DNA of 64,000 nt, taken from assembly GCA_020344415.1 (NCBI GenBank), contig CP070825.1:4357231-4421230 (forward strand). Reading direction: 5' to 3'. A program made the position numbers and the translations under genes. Source of the DNA: Candidatus Aminicenantota bacterium (GTDB lineage: Bacteria > Acidobacteriota > Aminicenantia > Aminicenantales > Aminicenantaceae). Shown piece by piece: positions 1-7,222 of this stretch; position 1 is the first letter of the stretch; each line of letters starts with the position of its first letter. A model generated the notes under the pieces. The model was not told where the DNA came from. It ran no database searches and saw nothing but the letters and a program-made list of their open reading frames with translations.

Positions 1-297
1 ATACATTTCTTCAGCTTCAGGAGCAAATAAATAATCGACTCCTTCTTTTTCTAGGATTCCAATATCTTGTCTCATCTCCCGAGGGTATTCTTTAAAATCC
101 TCGGCCGGCCCAAATTGAGTCGGGTTGATGAATATGCTGACTACCGTAGAATCAGCTTTCTTGACGGATTCCCTGATGAGGCTCAGGTGGCCCTCATGAA
201 GACATCCCATAGTCGGAACTAATCCAATAGTCTTTCCCTGGGATCTTAAATCTCTGACGACACTTCGCATATCTTTGATCGCTGCAATAATCTTCAT
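1..297 (-). CDS. panC: Pantothenate synthetase (pantoate--beta-alanine ligase), N-terminal part, cut by window edge
   Basis: This is the cytoplasmic ATP-dependent ligase joining pantoate to beta-alanine, the last step of pantothenate synthesis. Reading the minus strand from the ATG at 295-297 gives about 99 residues with no stop before the window edge. The start MKIIAAIKDMRSVV is followed by PTMGCLHEGH, the HIGH-type nucleotide-binding motif of the family. IFINPTQFGP follows, another signature of the pantoate pocket. A full protein is about 280 residues, so roughly two thirds lies outside the window. It sits 48 bases downstream of panB on the same strand, so the two very likely share a transcript. 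Identification is secure from the motifs and the panB neighbour. Confidence 0.96.
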   Translation of the reverse strand, partial: MKIIAAIKDMRSVVRDLRSQGKTIGLVPTMGCLHEGHLSLIRESVKKADSTVVSIFINPTQFGPAEDFKEYPREMRQDIGILEKEGVDYLFAPEAEEMY

Positions 298-345
298 AGC
301 TGTTATTAATTCTAATCTTCCATCTCTAATGCAGATACGAATTTA

Positions 346-1239
346 TCATTTCCCTCTCTTCTTTTTCTTGCCAAGCGTTTCAGCCTCTTTCTTGGCCAGC
401 TCTGCTGCTTCTTTTTCGTTTAGATGGTAGGAATATTTATCCTCTGGAAATTTTCCTCCCTTGACATCATCGATATAATCTTTCACAGCTCCGCTTATAA
501 GCTCATGGAGGTCAGCGTATCTTTTAACAAATTTAGGAAGATATCCATTTGAAAACCCAACAAGATCATGAAAAACAAGAATCTGCCCATCACAGTAAGG
601 GCCTGCTCCAATCCCGATTGTCGGAATTTTAAGTTTTTCAGTAATGATCCGGGCCACCTCCATGGGAATACACTCTAAAACCACGGAAAAAACTCCGGCC
701 TCCTCCAGATTTATAGCATCTGTGATGATTCTTTCGGCCTCATCCACTTCCTTTCCTTTTACTTTGAATTGACCGAAATGATGTATAGACTGTGGGGTAA
801 GACCCACATGCCCCATAACTGGAATCTCAGCATCGATCAATGCTTCAATCAATTTCAATCTTTTTTTAGACGCTCCTTCAATCTTAACGGCTTTCGTACC
901 TGCTTCCTTAAGAAAACGGGAAGCGTTCACAACCGATTCCTCGATTGATAGATGGAAGGAAAAATAAGGCATGTCTCCTACCACTAATGCTCTTTTTGAA
1001 GCCCTGCCTACAGGTTTCGCATGATGGATCATCTCTTCCATGGTCACTGGAATAGTGTTTTCATAACCCAGGACCACCATTCCCAGCGAATCTCCAACTA
1101 GGATTAAATCGATCCCGCATTCATCCACGATCTTTGCTACAGGAAAATCATAGGCCGTCACAGCCACGATTTTTTCTTTTTGCTTTTTTTTGTCTTGAAG
1201 TAAGGGAATTGTTACTTTTTGGTTTTTTTCTTCAGGCAT
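346..1239 (-). CDS. panB: 3-methyl-2-oxobutanoate hydroxymethyltransferase (ketopantoate hydroxymethyltransferase)
   Basis: PanB transfers a hydroxymethyl group from methylene-tetrahydrofolate to 2-ketoisovalerate, making ketopantoate in the cytoplasm. The 297-residue protein covers the whole family fold: VAVTAYDFPVAKIVDE near residue 26, VGDSLGMVVLGYENT (metal and substrate loop, residues 48-62), VKIEGA, GHVGLTPQS and the late IPTIGIGAGPYCDGQILV segment. It is about 20-30 residues longer than typical PanB because of a lysine-rich tail ending KKKKRGK, likely a disordered extension. It lies between the deoxynucleoside-kinase-like gene (98-base gap) and panC, all on the minus strand. The ATG at 1237-1239 follows a purine stretch containing GGAGAAAGGAT. 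Confidence 0.97.
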   Translation of the reverse strand: MPEEKNQKVTIPLLQDKKKQKEKIVAVTAYDFPVAKIVDECGIDLILVGDSLGMVVLGYENTIPVTMEEMIHHAKPVGRASKRALVVGDMPYFSFHLSIEESVVNASRFLKEAGTKAVKIEGASKKRLKLIEALIDAEIPVMGHVGLTPQSIHHFGQFKVKGKEVDEAERIITDAINLEEAGVFSVVLECIPMEVARIITEKLKIPTIGIGAGPYCDGQILVFHDLVGFSNGYLPKFVKRYADLHELISGAVKDYIDDVKGGKFPEDKYSYHLNEKEAAELAKKEAETLGKKKKRGK

Positions 1240-1336
1240 GATAGATCCTTTCTCCCCACCTCGCCCTTAAGCGTCGAGATTGAGGTAAAGTCACAAATAT
1301 CTGTCAGAGACGATTATTGCTAAAAATAACTTAACG

Positions 1337-2023
1337 CTATTTTTCTCTTTTAGAATCCTTGTCTTCTTTACTAAGAGGCACGTAATACAAAGGACTTTTT
1401 TTCATTTCCTTAATCTTATCTACAATATCCAGTATATCTTCTTCCCTACTAAAATTCAAATCGTCTGCCTTAACCACCAGGAGTGGCGCTGCCTGATAAT
1501 TAAAGAAGAAATAATCAAGGGCTTCAAGAATATCCTCTAGATATTTTTCGGAAATATTCTTTTCCAGAGCACTCCCCTCTTTGGCTATCCTTTTTAGGAG
1601 ACTTGGTAATGAAATCTGAAGATAAATGACTAAATCAGGTCTGGCAACTCTGTCAGCAAGAATGCTGTAGATCCTTTCATAGACAATAAGTTCATCATCA
1701 GTAAGAGTTTGATAGGCATATATCTTGTCTTTTTCAATTATATAATCGCAGATAACTCTCTCTTCGAATAGATCCCGCTGCATAAGCCTGGACTGCTGGT
1801 AATATCTATTAACCAAAAATACAAGCTGAGCAAGAAAAGCAGCTCCCTCCTTTTCATCATAAAAATCCTTGAGATAAGGATTCTCAGGTCTATCAAAAAT
1901 AACCCTCCCTCCTATTTTTTGAGCTAGACTATTGGCTAATTTAGCTTTTCCAGATTTCAGAACTCCTTCTATAGCGATATGCTTGAAAATTATCTCACCC
2001 TTTTCCAACATCTCTGAGTCCAA
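1337..2023 (-). CDS. Deoxynucleoside kinase-like protein with altered P-loop
   Basis: This resembles the dGK/dAK/dCK family, cytoplasmic kinases that phosphorylate deoxynucleosides in salvage. The order of elements fits the family: a P-loop region near residue 18 (IEGVLKSGKAKL), an acidic FDRPENPYLKDFY segment, the NRYYQQSRLMQRDLFEERVICDY helix with the family's ERS/DRS-like region, and a late RPDLVIYLQIS strand followed by LLKRI. The length of 228 residues is normal. The oddity is the P-loop: family members usually read G-x-x-G-x-G-K-S/T, whereas here it is GVLKSGKA, so the Ser/Thr that helps hold magnesium is Ala. It may be a weak or repurposed kinase. It precedes panB and panC on the same strand. 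Confidence 0.8.
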   Translation of the reverse strand: MDSEMLEKGEIIFKHIAIEGVLKSGKAKLANSLAQKIGGRVIFDRPENPYLKDFYDEKEGAAFLAQLVFLVNRYYQQSRLMQRDLFEERVICDYIIEKDKIYAYQTLTDDELIVYERIYSILADRVARPDLVIYLQISLPSLLKRIAKEGSALEKNISEKYLEDILEALDYFFFNYQAAPLLVVKADDLNFSREEDILDIVDKIKEMKKSPLYYVPLSKEDKDSKREK

Positions 2024-2072
2024 AAAAAATTATAGCTTAAAAAATAACGTATAAAATGAGATAAGTCAATCA

Positions 2073-2425
2073 AAACGTAGGAGCATGATTTATTAGGCCA
2101 TTATTGTCATTGTGAGGCATTAAACACCGCGGCAATCCTCTGTTGCGAGCGCAGCGTGGCAATCCTCTGTCACGAGCGTAGCGTGGTGATCCCTACCTTT
2201 CCATGAGATTGTGCAGCCCGTTCCGAGCAACGCGAGGAATCTCTTCCAATCCTCGCAATGACATGCTTTTTTTGTAGGCGCTCGATTCATCTGATGTAGG
2301 AGCTTGATTCATCAAGCCCACCTTTTCATTGCGAGGAGCGAAGCGATGCGGCAATCTCATCATTTCATGTTGTGGATTTGATGAATCAAGCCCCTATGTT
2401 ATGAATAACGTGTGGGCTTAATAAA
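2073..2425. repeat. Mosaic of short dispersed repeats filling the 2024-2507 gap
   Basis: I see no gene in this 484-base gap. It holds degenerate copies of two short repeat families that recur in the window. The first is a palindrome of the form GTAGGRGCTTGATTCATCAAGCCC (2296-2320, a reversed copy at 2373-2394, weaker copies near 2081 and 2402). The second is CATTGCGAGGAGCGAAGCGAYGCGGCAATCTC in form (good copy 2326-2361, several broken copies 2102-2272 with GCGAGCGCAGCGTGGCAATC-type units). The same two families sit together again at 40677-40766 and 58027-58152. Spurious ORFs read through such repeats should not be annotated as genes. Confidence 0.8.
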
Positions 2426-2507
2426 TTACACCCCTGCCCTAATACACATGAACCCTCTACAATAACATACAGAGGAACATACAGGTAGGGTAAAAGGACT
2501 GTGGATT

Positions 2508-2708
2508 CTACTTAGATTCTACTCCCTCAGGCAGAATAATCCAGGCGATGATGTAGAAGATTGCCATCGGTAGTAAAGCTGTCATCAACCAAAGAGCCAC
2601 AAAAAGAAGACGCACAAGGTTCACATCGATATCAAAATACTCTCCCAAACCTCCACAGATGCCCCCAATCATTTTCTGGGTCTGAGAACGATGCAGTTTC
2701 TTTGCCAT
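2508..2708 (-). CDS. PspC domain membrane protein
   Basis: A 66-residue protein made almost entirely of one PspC domain: KLHRSQTQKMIGGICGGLGEYFDIDVNLVRLLFV, then a hydrophobic membrane helix (ALWLMTALLPMAIFYIIAWIIL) ending LPEGVESK. The PspC family includes the phage-shock regulator and many small standalone inner-membrane proteins linked to envelope stress; the exact role here is unknown. I chose the ATG at 2706-2708 because GGAG lies about eight bases upstream. A TTG five codons earlier has no ribosome site. No pspA or other phage-shock gene is nearby, and the flanks are repeat-rich, so it looks like a single-gene unit. Confidence 0.85.
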   Translation of the reverse strand: MAKKLHRSQTQKMIGGICGGLGEYFDIDVNLVRLLFVALWLMTALLPMAIFYIIAWIILPEGVESK

Positions 2709-2829
2709 CTCACTTTTCTCCAATAAATTCTTTTTTTACTCTAATGATGACTCTATATAAAAATACGAAAAGCTAGTCTAAAAAGTTTCACCTTTGATTC
2801 ACCGCAAAGGAAGTTCCTTTAAATATTCT

Positions 2830-3555
2830 TCAAGGAGCACAATAGGTGCAGCTGGGATTCTTTTCTATCTCTACAATATCGAATGTGAGATGTTGGCTAT
2901 CATATATCAATAGACTACCTGCGAGAGTCTTCTCAACGCCCATTATGAATTTGAGCGCCTCTGTTGCCTGAATTATGCCGATTACACCAGGGAGAACACC
3001 CGGAATCGGTATCGTATCCGGAGTTTGAGCCTCTTTCGGCAAGATACAGGCGAGGCAGGCAGTATGAGGTGGATGAAAAAGACTAACATACCCCTGCCAT
3101 CCCTGAACAGCTCCATACACATAGGGAATTTGCATTTTAACAGACTGTTCATTCAGCAAAAAACGGGATTCAATACTATCCAGGCCGTCAACAATTATAT
3201 CGCAGCCTTTCGTCAACTCGTCAGCATTCTGACTACCAATAGACTCTGACACAGCTTCTATCTCGACATTGGGATTGAGTGCCGCAAGCCTCTTCTTCGC
3301 TTCTTCAACCTTGATCTTGCCTATCGATTCTTCGAAGTAGAGGACCTGCCTGTTTAAGTTAGAACGTTCTACCTTATCTTCATCACATAGGCGAAGCTTG
3401 CCCACTCCAGCAGCTGTAAAGTAGAGAGCGGAAGCAGAGCCAAGTCCGCCTATTCCTACGATTAAAACCTTTGCCGACTTAAGCCTTTCTTGGTTCCAAT
3501 CTCGCACAGAAAGCTGTTTGAAGTAGCGTTCCTTTTCAAGATCTGAAAGGCTCAT
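2830..3555 (-). CDS. MoeB/ThiF-type adenylyltransferase (E1-like) of the AOR operon
   Basis: E1-like enzymes adenylate the C-terminal Gly-Gly of a small sulfur carrier so that sulfur can be loaded for molybdopterin or thiamin synthesis. The protein shows the nucleotide fold (GIGGLGSASALYFTAAGVG, residues 34-52), the RSNLNRQVLY catalytic segment, KVEEAKKRLAALNP, the D-G-L-D-S loop, and two zinc-binding CxxC pairs (CLAC near residue 168 and CTYC at the end). The length of 241 residues is normal for MoeB. GAGGAGG precedes the ATG. It is the last gene after the AOR and the MoaD-like carrier, so activation of that carrier for tungsto- or molybdopterin synthesis is the likely job. ThiF activity cannot be excluded from sequence alone. 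Confidence 0.88.
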   Translation of the reverse strand: MSLSDLEKERYFKQLSVRDWNQERLKSAKVLIVGIGGLGSASALYFTAAGVGKLRLCDEDKVERSNLNRQVLYFEESIGKIKVEEAKKRLAALNPNVEIEAVSESIGSQNADELTKGCDIIVDGLDSIESRFLLNEQSVKMQIPYVYGAVQGWQGYVSLFHPPHTACLACILPKEAQTPDTIPIPGVLPGVIGIIQATEALKFIMGVEKTLAGSLLIYDSQHLTFDIVEIEKNPSCTYCAP

Positions 3556-3639
3556 CGTTCCTCCTCAGAAGACCGGTTACCGACAAGTCTTAATAACCAA
3601 GCTAAAAAATAAAAATGACATCTTGAATCTCAACAGCAA

Positions 3640-3879
3640 CTATCCGCCTGATACAGGAGGCTGCAGTGTTATACTTTGACCGTCAGATGGAATATAGTCC
3701 AAGTCTTTTACCTTCCCCTCTATGTATACAAAAGCCACGAATGCAGGATTCACACCAATATCTGCTAATATTTCCTTTATGCTTTTCCCCTCCTCTGATT
3801 CTACACGGCGAGTGTAATAATCGACATCCGGTTTCAGCCTGAGGCGCAATTCACTTCCTGCTTTAAGATAAATAACCAT
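3640..3879 (-). CDS. MoaD/ThiS-like ubiquitin-fold sulfur carrier
   Basis: A 79-residue beta-grasp protein ending in PPVSGG; the terminal Gly-Gly is the hallmark of MoaD/ThiS carriers, which are adenylated by the E1 partner and then carry a thiocarboxylate. The middle reads GKSIKEILADIGVNPAFVAFVYIEGK, matching the family's helix and strand order, followed by DYIPSDGQSITLQPP. The MoeB-like gene follows 84 bases downstream and the AOR lies upstream, so it probably supplies dithiolene sulfur for the pterin cofactor of this operon. No strong ribosome-binding site is visible before the ATG at 3877-3879, so translation may be weak. Confidence 0.88.
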   Translation of the reverse strand: MVIYLKAGSELRLRLKPDVDYYTRRVESEEGKSIKEILADIGVNPAFVAFVYIEGKVKDLDYIPSDGQSITLQPPVSGG

Positions 3880-3962
3880 AACTACATTTCTCTTTTATTA
3901 TTACCAAATAATTGGATTTTCTTCCATACTGTGTGTGCAATACATTTTTCAAGGAAGTAAAA

Positions 3963-4150
3963 GAGAATATTCGTGGATGGATGAAGCGACCATTGAAGAT
4001 TTAGCCTTCACGAATCGCTCTTCGAGGGCACCTGATTTTATTAGGCGGCGAAGATGTTTGAGCGCAGCGAGTTCCGCAGCCGCTGAGAAGAGCGATGAGG
4101 GAATGGCGTTAAAAATCTGAATGAGAGCGAAGCCATTCACGAATATTCTC
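3963..4150. repeat. Long imperfect inverted-repeat element, copy 1 (inside the AOR operon)
   Basis: This element fills most of the 311-base gap between the AOR and moaD-like genes. Its outer arms GAGAATATTCGTGGATGG (3963-3980) and CCATTCACGAATATTCTC (4133-4150) are complementary at 17 of 18 positions. Inside, GCGACCATTGAAGATTTAGC on the left and GAGGGAATGGCGTTAAAAAT on the right recur almost unchanged at 48498-48518 and 48739-48760, where the outer arms are different. An internal hairpin (CCTGATTTTATTAGG) is replaced there by CCCGACAGAGTCGGG. Such behaviour suggests a mobile or structured-RNA element, not a gene. Confidence 0.75.
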
Positions 4151-4190
4151 ACATCATAATTCATACAGGATGGAAGAGAACCAACAAACA

Positions 4191-6110
4191 TTAGAATGCT
4201 TTGGGTTTATATTTCTCTCCTCGTACAGGAGGAATTCCTCCCGGAATAGGCTCCCCTAGAAAACCGAGCTTTTTCAAATTCTCAGCAGCGAAATCGAGCC
4301 CCAGGTCCTTTAGAACTTCACTAGTGGGATTGCCATCTTTATCCCATCCGCGCGCCGCGTAATACTCATCCAGCATTTGCTCAACCTGCTCCTTGGTAAC
4401 CCCCTTTCCCTTTCCAGGACCACTGGGTATTTTATCCTCCCAGGAACGAGCAGGAGGATAGTCAAAAGCACGGCCACGATCCTTATTGCGCTCTATATAA
4501 TGACAGCGAGTCAGGTTCCAAATCATCTCAGATGCATGTAGGGCTTCAGATACGGTAATTCCCCATCCAGTTATGTGGTTGAGCGATTCGACAATCTCCT
4601 CTGGTGTGATATCCAGTTCCCCCCAAAACAGGCGGCAAATACACCAAGTATCGAAAAGAGGCCGTATATGTTGAAGGTAGACGATTATTTTCGCGCGGCC
4701 TTCGACCGAGTCGCGTCCTTCCGCCATATCCACAGTTATTGTCCAAGAACGATTATGGTGAGCTCCGATGTCCGCCGTCATGTAAGAAAGGAGCATTCCA
4801 GGTGCCCAGCGGCCATCATATCCGGACATCTCTTGGCCCTTTACCTGCATTGCAAACTTCTCACTGCCTTGTCCTATTTTCCCGGCTGCTCGTTTGCTAC
4901 CTCCAGCAAACCACTCGCCTACTCCTCGTTTGTAGGCCACCATATCTAGGAAATGTTCAACATCATCCACCGATCCCCAATCAAGTGTGTGCCCTTCGAG
5001 GTCTTCTTTGGTGATAAATCCTCGTTCAAAGCACTCCATGGCAAAAGCAACAACTCCACCGCCAGACATCGAGTCCATTCCTAAATTATCCAGCATCCAA
5101 TTGACATAGGCGACATGGTTGATGTCCTTCATCCCGAGATTTGAGCCGCAGGTCGCGCCCGTTTCATATTCCGGACCCTCAACATGAACAACTGGCTTTC
5201 CAGGGATAACCGCCTTTGAGAACTTCCCACAGTTCATCCAGCAGCCAAAGCATGCCTTATGGGTGATAAGGCATTGTTCAATTAGCTGGTCACCGTCGAT
5301 CTTGCCGACATCTTCGTAATAAGTTGTTTGAAAGTTGTAAGCTGGGAGTACGGCATTGTCGTTTGACCATTTAATAAAGAACGAAGTGCCGTATTTCTGC
5401 CATGGCTCCATATTCGGATGAACTTTTGTTCGATGGATTATCTCCATAACCTGTTTCTTCAATGATCCAATATCATGCACATGAATAGAGCCGTTTCCTC
5501 GTACTGCTATAGCTTTTAGCTTTTTTGAGCCCATAACTGCCCCCTGGCCTGTCCTGCCAGCCTGGCGGCCAAAATCATGCGTTATACAAGAAAAGAGGAC
5601 TCCATTCTCTCCGGCTGGACCGATCGTAGCAATCTCGAAATCTTCGCCAAGGTCTTCCTTGAGCTGTTTCTCACAATCCAGCGAGCCCACCCCCCAGTAC
5701 TCGGATGCGTCCCGCAGTTCCACGGTGTCGTTATCTATATATAAATAAACGGGTTTCTGTGAAATGCCTGTGAAAATGACCATATCGTAACCTGCAAATT
5801 TGAGAGCTGGACCGAGATGACCACCCATATTGGAATCGCCGTGCCCATTTGTAAGCGGTGAAACTGACCCGAATTCAACCTTTGAGCCCGCAGGAATGAA
5901 GCAGCCGCTCATTATGCCGGCATTTAATATAAATATATTATCAGGTCCCAGAGGGTCGGCATTCCGTGGAACCTCATCATATAAAATTTTTGCTATTACT
6001 CCACGGCCGCCGTGCCAGCGGCGGAAAAGTTCTTCATCTGTTGGAATAGGATTTATCTCACCCGTGGTGAGGTTAATTCTCAGGGTCGTTCCAGCCAGTC
6101 CGTTACTCAT
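4191..6110 (-). CDS. Tungsten-type aldehyde:ferredoxin oxidoreductase (AOR family)
   Basis: AOR-family enzymes oxidise aldehydes to acids with ferredoxin as acceptor, using a bis-pterin tungsten (or molybdenum) centre and one [4Fe-4S] cluster in the cytoplasm. The 639-residue protein starts with the AOR_N domain (GTTLRINLTTGEI, then FRRWHGGRGVIAKILYDEV), includes GSVSPLTNGHGDSNMGGHLGP and IGPAGENGVLFSC for pterin binding, and has the cluster cysteines in ACFGCWMNC near residue 290 plus the distal Cys in WCICRLFWG near residue 475. The length is typical. It overlaps the polyferredoxin gene by eight bases, which points to coupled translation. Substrate is unknown; the adjacent amino-acid dehydrogenase gene would fit aldehydes from amino-acid breakdown. 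Confidence 0.95.
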   Translation of the reverse strand: MSNGLAGTTLRINLTTGEINPIPTDEELFRRWHGGRGVIAKILYDEVPRNADPLGPDNIFILNAGIMSGCFIPAGSKVEFGSVSPLTNGHGDSNMGGHLGPALKFAGYDMVIFTGISQKPVYLYIDNDTVELRDASEYWGVGSLDCEKQLKEDLGEDFEIATIGPAGENGVLFSCITHDFGRQAGRTGQGAVMGSKKLKAIAVRGNGSIHVHDIGSLKKQVMEIIHRTKVHPNMEPWQKYGTSFFIKWSNDNAVLPAYNFQTTYYEDVGKIDGDQLIEQCLITHKACFGCWMNCGKFSKAVIPGKPVVHVEGPEYETGATCGSNLGMKDINHVAYVNWMLDNLGMDSMSGGGVVAFAMECFERGFITKEDLEGHTLDWGSVDDVEHFLDMVAYKRGVGEWFAGGSKRAAGKIGQGSEKFAMQVKGQEMSGYDGRWAPGMLLSYMTADIGAHHNRSWTITVDMAEGRDSVEGRAKIIVYLQHIRPLFDTWCICRLFWGELDITPEEIVESLNHITGWGITVSEALHASEMIWNLTRCHYIERNKDRGRAFDYPPARSWEDKIPSGPGKGKGVTKEQVEQMLDEYYAARGWDKDGNPTSEVLKDLGLDFAAENLKKLGFLGEPIPGGIPPVRGEKYKPKAF

Positions 6111-6528
6111 TTCTAGCCTCCTCTGCTTCAGTAACGGGCGTCTTTTCCCATTTCACGATAGCATCTGTGTTGCACACTTCTGTACACATCATACAGAAGT
6201 TACAAATTATGACGAAGTCAAGGTCCGGGTGCTGGAAGACAACGCCAACCGGACAAACCTCTATACACTCGCCGCAGTTCGTACATTTCTCTCTATCAAC
6301 AATGAAAGCGCCAATCTCACTCTGGTGAATTGCGTCCTCTGGACATATCTCGGCACATTTGCCGCATTGAGTGCAGACATATGGCCTGTATTTTCCTGGA
6401 TCCGGAAATTTCGCTTCTATTCGAAGTGCCGCCTTCTTAGGATTTATCTCCTTGAAATGCTCGACAGCACATATCTGGAGGCAAAGACGACAGCCCGTAC
6501 ATCTGTCTCTGTTTACCTTTATTCTCAT
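6103..6528 (-). CDS. Polyferredoxin with four [4Fe-4S] motifs, electron partner of the AOR
   Basis: A 141-residue cytoplasmic iron-sulfur protein with four CxxCxxCxxxC motifs: CTGCRLCLQIC, CTQCGKCAEIC, CTNCGECIEVC and CNFCMMCTEVC. The middle two are followed by Pro as in classic ferredoxins, the first and last are not. It can carry electrons away from the AOR, and the gene overlap with the AOR start supports a dedicated complex. I start it at the ATG 6526-6528, which has GTGGGGATG upstream. A longer reading frame to 6609 would overlap the membrane protein gene and begins with an unrelated tail (MGLRRNARC). Similar four-cluster proteins accompany AOR and benzoyl-CoA-reductase-type enzymes. Confidence 0.92.
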   Translation of the reverse strand: MRIKVNRDRCTGCRLCLQICAVEHFKEINPKKAALRIEAKFPDPGKYRPYVCTQCGKCAEICPEDAIHQSEIGAFIVDREKCTNCGECIEVCPVGVVFQHPDLDFVIICNFCMMCTEVCNTDAIVKWEKTPVTEAEEARNE

Positions 6529-6545
6529 TTCACATCCCCACAATC

Positions 6546-7163
6546 TCAAACTATATTTCCTAGAGCCCACAGGATAATTAAGGCAACGAGCGTTCCTGCG
6601 TAGGCCCACCGGGGGCGACGCTCTGCTGCTACACCTCCACTTTGCCCAATCCAGTATCCCACAGGCACAGCCACCACGGCTATCAGCGCTGCGAAGCTTC
6701 CACTCACGAATATATGATGGAGAACTTTCGCTAATCCAACTTCAGTCCAATATTCATAGCGCACTAAATAAGTTATGGTTAGGGCGAACATCGCAAATCC
6801 GGCATAAGCACTCGCTAGCCCAGATAAACCATGGCGAAAGGAAACCCTGCGTTCCTGCTTCATTAAAAGTGTGGAAGCGATATCAAAGGCAAAGCCCAGC
6901 ATGAAAATTGCCAGAATATGACAAAAAAACGGAGCTGCACACACAGCTTTGTAAACGCTGGCAAATGCTCCGATAATAGTAGAAGTCCCCGGCTTGTTTA
7001 TTATTCCTCTCCCTACAGCCAATACAAATAATGCCCACGCCGCAAGCCACACTTCAGCGTAAGGCAATCCATCTCTGAACAGGGCCTCTCCAGCGAAGAC
7101 TTCGACGACTCCCCAGAGAGAGCCAAACAGCAATAACAATAATCCGTTCTTAAAATATCTCAT
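6546..7163 (-). CDS. Multi-pass membrane protein heading the AOR operon, unknown function
   Basis: I do not recognise a named family. The 205 residues give about six membrane helices (roughly 6-25, 36-55, 60-92 possibly as two, 115-135, 148-172, 183-203). The first helix contains FGSLWGVVEVFAGEALFR, and a later one ends VAVPVGYWIG. The protein encoded at 53441-54106 shares this layout: LGAVWGFSEAALGMWLR near the start and FVTVPLGILVGE near the end. That protein heads a molybdo-hydroxylase operon. So the family may supply something to pterin-Mo/W enzymes: metal or precursor uptake, an ECF-like substrate component, or a membrane anchor for electron transfer. The sequence does not decide. It is 17 bases upstream of the polyferredoxin start. 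Confidence 0.8.
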   Translation of the reverse strand: MRYFKNGLLLLLFGSLWGVVEVFAGEALFRDGLPYAEVWLAAWALFVLAVGRGIINKPGTSTIIGAFASVYKAVCAAPFFCHILAIFMLGFAFDIASTLLMKQERRVSFRHGLSGLASAYAGFAMFALTITYLVRYEYWTEVGLAKVLHHIFVSGSFAALIAVVAVPVGYWIGQSGGVAAERRPRWAYAGTLVALIILWALGNIV

Positions 7164-7222
7164 CTTCTATGTCCCTCCTTATTACGGGAAATGTTATGTG
7201 TTGAGGACTCTCTTTAACTCCT

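Noticed and set aside
2073..2425. CRISPR-like array in the repeat-rich gap
   Set aside because: The units are degenerate, unevenly spaced, palindromic repeats found in several gaps, with no regular spacers and no cas genes.
3949..4191. 80-residue minus-strand ORF between the moaD-like and AOR genes
   Set aside because: It lies almost wholly within the inverted-repeat element at 3963-4150; the peptide is a by-product of the repeat and has no recognisable domain.
4575..5014. Plus-strand ORFs opposite the AOR gene
   Set aside because: Reverse-strand shadows of a well-conserved gene with no domain, ribosome site or codon signal.
5830..6603. 257-residue plus-strand ORF across the AOR/polyferredoxin junction
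   Set aside because: It lies opposite two clearly coding genes with recognised cofactor motifs; its translation shows no fold or motif.
6529..6609. Longer start for the polyferredoxin (to 6609)
   Set aside because: The extension overlaps the membrane protein gene, is not ferredoxin-like, and the ATG at 6526-6528 has a better ribosome site.
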